From contig NZ_CP009630.1 in assembly GCF_000959445.1 (NCBI RefSeq), positions 1-64,000 of the forward strand: a DNA stretch of 64,000 nucleotides, read 5' to 3'. Positions within the stretch are counted from its first letter, which is position 1. Every line of letters starts with the position of its first letter. The notes under the pieces are model-generated. The model was given only the letters and a program-made list of their open reading frames with translations, was not told the origin of the DNA and ran no database searches. This document shows positions 59,001 to 64,000 of this stretch, one piece after another. The position numbers and the translations under genes are program-made. The DNA comes from Burkholderia vietnamiensis LMG 10929. GTDB lineage: Bacteria > Pseudomonadota > Gammaproteobacteria > Burkholderiales > Burkholderiaceae.

Positions 59001-59930
59001 TTGACGAACCTGACGCCGTATTCGGCGAAGTACGCCGGCTACCCGATCACGAAGGGCAAGCTCAACGTCGACCTGCATTACCAGCTCGCGAACGACCAGC
59101 TGCAGGCGAACAACCATATCTTCATCGACCAGCTGACGTTCGGCGATCACGTCGAGAACGACACGGCGACCAAGCTGCCGGTGAAGCTCGCGATCTCGCT
59201 GCTGAAGAACACACGCGGCGAGATCGACGTGAACCTGCCGGTGTCGGGCTCGCTGTCGAATCCGGAGTTCAGCATCGGCGGGCTGATCTGGCGCGCGGTG
59301 CTGAACCTGATCGCGAAGGCGGTGACGTCGCCGTTCACGCTGCTGTCGCATGCGTTCGGCGGCAGCGGCGGCGAGGATCTCGGCTACGTCGAGTTCGCGC
59401 CGGGCTCGTACGCGCTCAGCGACGCGCAGCAGAAGAAGCTCGACACCGTCGCGAAGATGCTGACCGAGAAGCCGTCGATCCGGCTCGACCTGATCGGCCG
59501 CGTCGATCCGGCCGTCGACACGCCGGGGCTGCGCGACGTGTATGTCGACCGGCTGGTTCGTCAGCAGAAGCTCAAGGACGTGATCGGGCAGGGCGAGAGC
59601 GTCGACCCGATGACGGTGAAGGTCGCGCCGGCCGAGTACGACAAATACCTGACGCGCGCGTACAAGGCGGCCGATTTCAAGAAGCCGCGCAACCTGGTCG
59701 GCCTGCAGAAGACGTTGCCGGATGCGGACATGAAGAAGGCGCTTGCCGATCACGCGCCGGCCGACGACAACGCGCTGCGCGCGCTCGCGCAGCAGCGTGC
59801 GCAGGCGGTGCGCCAGTATCTCGACGGCAAGATCGATTCGAGCCGGATGTTCGTCGTCGCGCCGAAGCTCGATGCGAAGGGCATCGAGGACAAGGGCGCG
59901 ACGACGCGCGTCGATTTCGGCCTGCAGTAA
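56067..59930 (+). CDS. DUF748/AsmA-like inner-membrane protein
   Basis: A 1287-aa envelope protein. One N-terminal helix (IGVLIFVIVFGLLGFFAAPP, about 30-50) anchors it; the rest lies in the periplasm as repeated beta-rich DUF748 units, each with segments of the form LDLTIRHFAIDGGTLNFDDR. The very end (LGYVEFAPGSYALSDAQQKKLDTVA) resembles an OmpA-type fold with pairs of charged residues. AsmA-like proteins help move phospholipids to the outer membrane. The ATG at 56067 has no strong ribosome-binding site (only GAGG 12 bases upstream). Confidence 0.85.
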   Translation: MASADKKTVTSTLHALGGIARSRRTRRIGIGVLIFVIVFGLLGFFAAPPLIRHLAEQQLSKQLDRPSTIRRIALNPYTLNLEADGVHIGERGGRGDFIDIGKLVVRPSWTSLLRGAPIVNELRVDSPRFHIVRYDAQRLNFTDLIEKFSTPSQPASKPTLFSVSNIQVNDGRIDFDDRLLNERHVVDNWTLGIPFIATLPSKTDIFVQPKLRARFDGSPIAIDGRTKPFAQSRESEVTLTFDRLDVPKLISYAPTKLPVVVTSGLLSSNLTLKFVMSGDTPSLRVAGTVDLNDAKVTGLASEPLFAARGVHVAAAGLEPLRNVLHFDEIRIDQPVVDLSRDRQGVLNVEKLGGQPAAVAKPAADKTAAEKPAASGAAASGAASVATASVAAANVTAASTPTAPNADTTAKQAPPLDLTIRHFAIDGGTLNFDDRAPATPAAISLTKLAATLDGFTLQGKTPAKYTLSTSLSRGGDLKAEGAVSVAAKQADTKLSVAALALPALQPYLADATRARVLDGTLGANLNAKADWGKTPLDAQVVDSTVSLTALKLATPDAKAPAIALGDASAKIAKIDVGARTADITSVDTTGLALDVQRLKDGSIDLAALGEPARPAAPVPARTVARKAAASAPAWHYRIDALNVKDASANFTDLTTPRPVKLAIKPLELSVQQISDDLTKPLPVRLKATLNRKGSLAASGDVTAMPLKVGLKIDGNRLDAAAFEPYFGSALNATIASALLNAQGNLTFAQVKGAPRATYHGDAALVDVRMLDKATSDPFAGWRSLALSSLKVNYDEKGTDVDAARVTFSNFYGRVLLDAQGRLNLKDVVAKETGPAQSLTRDASKSEPVPLSPGVTPPAAAQAASAAAARQASAPSAAAATVIVKAAPPPQNPVRMHFGELVLQNGRVTYTDNFIKPNYTANLVAIKGTVGAFGTDSTTSAPVDVAANLAGNGPISIRGSVNPLIDKPALDLTATAHGVELTNLTPYSAKYAGYPITKGKLNVDLHYQLANDQLQANNHIFIDQLTFGDHVENDTATKLPVKLAISLLKNTRGEIDVNLPVSGSLSNPEFSIGGLIWRAVLNLIAKAVTSPFTLLSHAFGGSGGEDLGYVEFAPGSYALSDAQQKKLDTVAKMLTEKPSIRLDLIGRVDPAVDTPGLRDVYVDRLVRQQKLKDVIGQGESVDPMTVKVAPAEYDKYLTRAYKAADFKKPRNLVGLQKTLPDADMKKALADHAPADDNALRALAQQRAQAVRQYLDGKIDSSRMFVVAPKLDAKGIEDKGATTRVDFGLQ

Positions 59931-59964
59931 CGCGGCAAGCAAGCGGCCGCGCGTCGTTCGACGC

Positions 59965-59996
59965 GGCCGCGCCGCGCACGATCGCGCGGCGCGGCC
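59965..59996. terminator. Perfect 13-bp hairpin between convergent genes
   Basis: GGCCGCGCCGCGC (59965-59977) and GCGCGGCGCGGCC (59984-59996) are exact complements around a 6-base loop, midway between the DUF748 stop and the stop of the convergent small gene. It may serve both transcripts. Confidence 0.55.
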
Positions 59997-60005
59997 CGTG
60001 CGGCG

Positions 60006-60227
60006 TCAGCGCCCGTCGAGCGCCGGTTCGCGCTTGTCCAGTTCCTTCCTCGCGGCGAGCGGCAGGCGCGCATCGTCCCACTGCGTCAGCCATTCGACTT
60101 CCTTGGCCGTGAACACCTGGCCGTAATTGCGCAACGCGTACTGCAGCGCGTCGACGACGTGATGGCGAATGATTTCGGGGGTGCGTGCATCGTCCAGCAC
60201 GAACCTGAGCGCTTCCAGGGTCGACAT
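60006..60227 (-). CDS. Small helical hypothetical protein (73 aa)
   Basis: A 73-aa unrecognised protein, mostly helical (MSTLEALRFVLDDARTPEII, then ALQYALRNYGQVFTAKEVEW). CCGGAGC serves as ribosome-binding site. An AGGGAAAACCCT site, the same as the one before the DUF3563 gene, ends 16 bp before the ATG. It converges with the DUF748 gene. Confidence 0.7.
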   Translation of the reverse strand: MSTLEALRFVLDDARTPEIIRHHVVDALQYALRNYGQVFTAKEVEWLTQWDDARLPLAARKELDKREPALDGR

Positions 60228-60243
60228 ACTCGTGCTCCGGGTC

Positions 60244-60255
60244 AGGGAAAACCCT
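60244..60255 (-). promoter_or_regulatory. AGGGAAAACCCT site upstream of the 73-aa gene
   Basis: The exact 12-bp dyad AGGG-AAAA-CCCT, identical to the two copies before the DUF3563 gene at 50076 and 50106. It lies between the probable promoter and the start codon. Confidence 0.7.
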
Positions 60256-60478
60256 TTATTACACGCCAATAGTCGCGCGCCAAGTCCGACAAAAATCCGG
60301 CCGCGTGCACGCGCGGCGGCCGACGCGGCGCATCGCGACCGTCCGATGCCGCTTGCGATTGGTTACGTTTGACAGACAACAGAAAGCCCCGCTTCATCGG
60401 ACCGCCGCACGAGCCGGCCATATTTTGCGCGCCTTCCGGCAAGTCATGCGGTTCAACGTCAATCGATGAGGTGGGGTG

Positions 60479-62137
60479 ATGATTTCCAGATTCGCCAAGC
60501 AACGAAACGTCGCGGTGATGGTGGCGGGCGCGCTGGCGCTCGCGAGCGCCAGCGCCCAGGCGGCGCAGCAGGACGACGGCAGCCATGGCCGGCGCGTCGC
60601 GAAGCACGTGCTGCTGATCAGCGTCGACGGCCTGCACGAGCAGGATCTCGCGCGCTGCATCGGCGCGAACACGTGTCCGAACCTCGCGGTGCTCGCGCAA
60701 AGCGGCGTCACGTATACGAATGCGTACACGCCCGGCCTGTCGGACTCGTTCCCGGGCCTCGCCGCGCTCGTGACGGGCGGCTCGCCGAAGACGGCCGGCC
60801 TGTTCTACGACGTGTCCTACGACCGCAACCTGTACGCGCCGAGCGACACGACCTGCTCGGGCAAGCAGGGCTGGAACGTGGTGTTCGACGAGACGACCGG
60901 CATCGACGCGATGAACGGCGGCGCGCTCGTGCACCTCGACGGCGGCGGCGCGTTCAACCCGCAGGCCATTCCGCACGCGAAGGTCGGCGGCCGCTGCGTG
61001 CCGGTCTACCCGCACGATTACCTGAAGACCAACACGGTGTTCGAGGCCGTCAAGGCCGGCGTGCCGAACGCGTACACCGCGTGGGCCGACAAGCACGCGT
61101 GGGGTTACGACTGGCTGAACGGCCCGTCCGGCACGGGCGTCGACGATCTGATGCGCACCGAGATCAACTCGATCGACCCGGCCACCAACACCGCGTACAC
61201 CGACGTCTATTCGCACACCGCGCGCTTCGACAACCTGCACGTGCAGGCGCTGATCAACCAGATCGACGGCCGCGATTCGACCGGCGCCAGGACGGCGCCG
61301 GTGCCGACGCTGTTCGGCGCGAACTTCCAGACGCTCAGCGTCGCGCAGAAGGCGCCGGTCGCGAAGGGCGGCGGCTATCTCGATGCGAACTTCACGCCGA
61401 ACGGCCAGGTCGCGAATGCGATCACCTACGTCGACGGCGCGATCGGCCACATCGTCGCCGAGCTGAAGCAGCGCAACCTGTACACGTCGACGGCCGTGAT
61501 CGTCACCGCGAAGCACGGCCAGTCGCCGACCGATCGCACCAAGCTCGTGAAGAACGGCGACACGCTGACGAAGCTGCTCGAAGCGAACGATTACCTCGAT
61601 CCGAACGGCAACTTCGGCCAGAACAACACGACGACGGGCAACCCGAACGACGGTTCGGGCCTCGCCGGCACGGGCTTCGTGCAGACCGACGACGTCGGCC
61701 TGATCTGGCTGCGCGACCGCGGCCAGCGCACGGCCGTGGTGCGCACGCTGCAGGCCAACCTCGGCTGCAACGCGCCGGGCATCTGCGCGGACGGCCCGCA
61801 GGCGTACATCCTGTACGGCGCGGCGCTGGCCGAGCGGTTCGGCGACCCGGCCAACGGCCGCACGCCGGACCTCATCGTGCAGCCGAATCCGGGCGTGATC
61901 TACACGTCGAGCACGAAGAAGGACGAGGAGCATGGCGGCAACGCGCCGGACGACAGCCATCTCGCGCTGCTGGTGTCGTATCCGGGCCTGAAGCGCGCGC
62001 GCAGCGTGAGCGATCTGGTCGGCACGAAGCAGGTCGCGCCGACGATCCTCGGGCTGCTCGGCGCCGATCCGAAGCTGCTGCACGCGGTTGTCGCCGAGAA
62101 TACGCGCGTGCTGCCGGGGCTCGGTATCGATCGCTGA
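60479..62137 (+). CDS. Type I phosphodiesterase/nucleotide pyrophosphatase family protein
   Basis: An exported alkaline phosphatase-superfamily enzyme (552 aa). A signal peptide ends SASAQA. Metal and active-site positions are visible: HVLLISVDGLHEQDL, the nucleophile region LSDSFPGLAALVTGGSPKT, TAKHGQSPTD and DDSHLALLVSYPG. The nucleophile position carries Ser rather than the usual Thr. Substrate unknown. The ATG at 60479 follows GAGGTGGG; a GTG three bases upstream is also possible. Confidence 0.87.
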   Translation: MISRFAKQRNVAVMVAGALALASASAQAAQQDDGSHGRRVAKHVLLISVDGLHEQDLARCIGANTCPNLAVLAQSGVTYTNAYTPGLSDSFPGLAALVTGGSPKTAGLFYDVSYDRNLYAPSDTTCSGKQGWNVVFDETTGIDAMNGGALVHLDGGGAFNPQAIPHAKVGGRCVPVYPHDYLKTNTVFEAVKAGVPNAYTAWADKHAWGYDWLNGPSGTGVDDLMRTEINSIDPATNTAYTDVYSHTARFDNLHVQALINQIDGRDSTGARTAPVPTLFGANFQTLSVAQKAPVAKGGGYLDANFTPNGQVANAITYVDGAIGHIVAELKQRNLYTSTAVIVTAKHGQSPTDRTKLVKNGDTLTKLLEANDYLDPNGNFGQNNTTTGNPNDGSGLAGTGFVQTDDVGLIWLRDRGQRTAVVRTLQANLGCNAPGICADGPQAYILYGAALAERFGDPANGRTPDLIVQPNPGVIYTSSTKKDEEHGGNAPDDSHLALLVSYPGLKRARSVSDLVGTKQVAPTILGLLGADPKLLHAVVAENTRVLPGLGIDR

Positions 62138-62245
62138 CCTTGCGCGGGCCGGATGCCGCCGTCGCGCGGCGTCCGGCACCGGATGCGGCGGCCCGCGTCC
62201 GGTCGCCCGGACGCCGATGGCGACCGCTCCGGCGCTCGCCGTCGA

Positions 62246-63142
62246 TCAACCCTGCGTCGCTTCGTCGAGCATCCACTCGCGGAAACGCCGCAGCGCGTCG
62301 CTGGTCGCGAGGCGTTCGGGCGCGTAGCAGAGATAGTGCCCCTGCGCGTCCAGGTCGACCGGGGCATCGAACGGCTCGATCAGCGTGCCGGCCGCGAGAT
62401 TGTCGAGAATCAGGAAGCGCGGCACCAGGGCGATCCCGAGCCCGGCCTGGACGGCCTGGATCAGCACCGAATACTGTTCGAAGCGGGCGCCGGCCAGCGC
62501 ATTCATCCGCGTCGCGTGGTGGCGCTGCGCCCATTCGGACCATGCGATCTCCGCCTGTTCGTGCACCAGGCGCGGCGCCGACGCGACGTCGGCGGGGCCG
62601 CGCAGCGCGTGCCGCTCCGCGAATTCGCGCGTGCAGACCGGCACGAAGGTCCGGCCGTCGAGATAGTCGCTTCGTACGCCTTCCCATGCGCCGTCGCCAT
62701 AGCGGATCGCCGCGTCGAGCCCGAACGGAAACGGGTCGCCCGGCGCGAGATGGCGGCGAAAGCCGAGCGTGACGCTCGGTGCGGCGGCGAGAAAGCGTGT
62801 GAGCCGCGGCAGCAGCCACTTGGTCGTAAACGTCGGGACGCTCGCGATCGTCAGCAGGTCGCGATTCTCGCGGGCGCTCAGCAGCTCGATCGACGCATTG
62901 CCGATCTCGCGCAGCGGCGCGACGACGCGTGCGTGATACACCTCGCCCGCGCGGGTGAGCGTGAGGCCGCGTCCTTCGCGCACGAACAGCTTCACGCCGA
63001 ACAGCGCCTCGAGGCTGGCGATCTGCCGGCTGACCGCGCTGGGCGTCAGGCCCAGCTCGCGTGCCGCGTACGAGAAGTTCAGGTATTTCGCCGACGCGAC
63101 GAATGCGTGCAGTTCCGCGACGTTCGGATACAGGTGTTTCAT
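62246..63142 (-). CDS. LysR-type transcriptional regulator (GcvA-like)
   Basis: A 298-aa regulator. The N-terminal winged HTH reads LNFSYAARELGLTPSAVSRQ with LEALFGVKLFVREGRGLTLT. The C-terminal substrate-binding domain resembles the GcvA subgroup (DAAIRYGDGAWEGV, GLGIALVPRFL). It is divergent from the ABC permease gene and probably controls that transport operon. Confidence 0.92.
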   Translation of the reverse strand: MKHLYPNVAELHAFVASAKYLNFSYAARELGLTPSAVSRQIASLEALFGVKLFVREGRGLTLTRAGEVYHARVVAPLREIGNASIELLSARENRDLLTIASVPTFTTKWLLPRLTRFLAAAPSVTLGFRRHLAPGDPFPFGLDAAIRYGDGAWEGVRSDYLDGRTFVPVCTREFAERHALRGPADVASAPRLVHEQAEIAWSEWAQRHHATRMNALAGARFEQYSVLIQAVQAGLGIALVPRFLILDNLAAGTLIEPFDAPVDLDAQGHYLCYAPERLATSDALRRFREWMLDEATQG

Positions 63143-63302
63143 CGGCTGCTGTTCCGTTCTCGCATGGATCGATGCCGTCTTTGTACGTTTTTTTCATGAC
63201 GGTGCCATGTCGAATCCGCACACTGCGCGGGTTCCGACAACGCCCACGAGCCCGTTCCGACGGGCATTGCGCGCGGTCCCCCCCATCGTCAGCGAGTGTG
63301 TC

Positions 63303-64000
63303 ATGCATCCGTCATCCGTCCCGGCATTGGCCGACGGTGTTCCGATTCGTCGTAGCAAAGCAGCGCGCCCCCGCATCGGCCGGCTGTTGCTGCAGGCACT
63401 CGTCGCCGCGTTCGGCCTCTACCTGCTGTTGCCGATCGCGCTGCTGCTGGTCGGCTCGGTCGGGCAGTCGTGGACCAATACGCTGCTGCCCGCCGGCTTC
63501 ACCGCGCACTGGTTCACCGATCTGGCCGCGAACCGGGGCTTCACGCGAGCGTTCGGCGTCAGCCTGATGGTCGCGCTGGCCTGCTGCGCGCTCAACGCGA
63601 CGATCGGGCTGCCGCTCGCGTATTCGCTGCATCATCGCGCGCAGGCCGGCGGCGGGCTTGCGACGCGCATCGTGATGCTGATGCCGATCGCCGTGCCGGC
63701 GCTCACGCTCGGTTTCGGCTACATCGCGATCTTCAGCGGCGACACGCTGCCCTGGCTCGGCACGCTGCCGCTGATGATCGTCGCGCATGCGGTATTGACG
63801 CTGCCGTATCTGCTGCAGACGCTGCTGAGCGATTTGCGGCATCTCGGGCTTGCGCGTCTCGAGGCCTGCGCGGCGACGCTCGGCGCGACGCCGCTGCGCC
63901 AGTTCTTCACGATCGTGCTGCCGAACCTGCGGCACAGCCTGTTTTCCGGTCTGGTGATGGTGGCCGCGTTGTCGATCGGCGAATTCCAGATCTCGAACCT
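63303..64000 (+). CDS. ABC transporter permease, N-terminal part
   Basis: An inner-membrane permease (at least 232 codons), cut by the window's right edge. A basic N-terminus (RRSKAARPRIG) precedes helices including ALVAAFGLYLLLPIALLLVG. The EAA-type loop reads LEACAATLGATPLRQFFTIV, followed by LPNLRHSLFSG. The family resembles iron, putrescine or 2-aminoethylphosphonate permeases. The substrate cannot be told from this part. It is divergent from the LysR gene. Confidence 0.85.
   Translation, partial: MHPSSVPALADGVPIRRSKAARPRIGRLLLQALVAAFGLYLLLPIALLLVGSVGQSWTNTLLPAGFTAHWFTDLAANRGFTRAFGVSLMVALACCALNATIGLPLAYSLHHRAQAGGGLATRIVMLMPIAVPALTLGFGYIAIFSGDTLPWLGTLPLMIVAHAVLTLPYLLQTLLSDLRHLGLARLEACAATLGATPLRQFFTIVLPNLRHSLFSGLVMVAALSIGEFQISN

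Noticed and set aside
56061..59942. A 1293-codon open frame antisense to the DUF748 gene
   Set aside because: A full-length antisense shadow; the sense strand has a membrane anchor and conserved DUF748 segments.

Overview
The window is 64 kb of high-GC DNA (strong G/C third-position bias, which produces long spurious antisense reading frames) with the gene content of a Burkholderia species, most likely the Burkholderia cepacia complex and probably its second chromosome. This placement is inferred from recognised gene families: hopanoid epimerase HpnA, DUF4148 and DUF3563 small proteins, short H-NS proteins of the Burkholderia type, phosphocholine-type phospholipase C, and a prpR-prpBC-acnD-prpF 2-methylcitrate cluster. 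I saw no rRNA, tRNA, CRISPR array, insertion sequence, phage genes or replication origin. Both ends cut genes (hpnA at the left, an ABC permease at the right).

Layout. 1-3.6 kb: hpnA, acylphosphatase, an EamA/RarD permease, an OpgC-type membrane acyltransferase and a 72-aa protein. 3.7-13.7 kb: a peptide-uptake region with a POT symporter, an XRE-cupin regulator, a complete oppABCDF operon and an OprD-type porin. 13.7-20.4 kb: a DedA-rhodanese fusion, phospholipase C, a periplasmic thioredoxin-fold protein and DUF4148. 20.8-24.0 kb: a GntP permease facing a PAS-AAA sigma-54 activator, with a near-perfect -24/-12 promoter and three matching inverted-repeat sites between them. 24.1-29.6 kb: small secreted proteins, an H-NS protein, a degenerate acyl-CoA ligase/GNAT protein and a second, altered H-NS-like protein, with an unusual 23-24 bp repeat family between the two H-NS genes. 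29.7-32.0 kb: an 8-bp tandem repeat, an IclR regulator and an FAH-family enzyme. 32.3-40.5 kb: prpR and the divergent prpB-prpC-acnD-prpF operon for propionyl-CoA breakdown. 40.5-42.5 kb: an AT-richer accessory patch with a double-HTH LuxR-type protein and an unrecognised 302-aa protein followed by a paralogous C-terminal remnant. 42.7-51.3 kb: CoA-transferase, thioesterase, chemoreceptor, AGE-family epimerase, MgtC, a low-complexity membrane protein, DUF3563 and a GNAT. 51.4-60.2 kb: CopA with a CueR-type promoter and a mutated first metal-binding domain, a DUF1254 lipoprotein and a DUF748 protein. 60.5-64 kb: a type I phosphodiesterase, a LysR regulator and the start of an ABC permease gene.

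Themes. The window is mainly metabolic and transport islands, each with its own regulator. The most unusual material is (a) the 23-24 bp repeat family between two convergent H-NS-like genes, (b) the double-HTH/unknown-protein patch with a C-terminal remnant, (c) the duplicated and half-disabled HMA domain of CopA, (d) a well-resolved sigma-54 regulatory region for the GntP permease, and (e) a shared AGGGAAAACCCT site just upstream of two small-protein genes.
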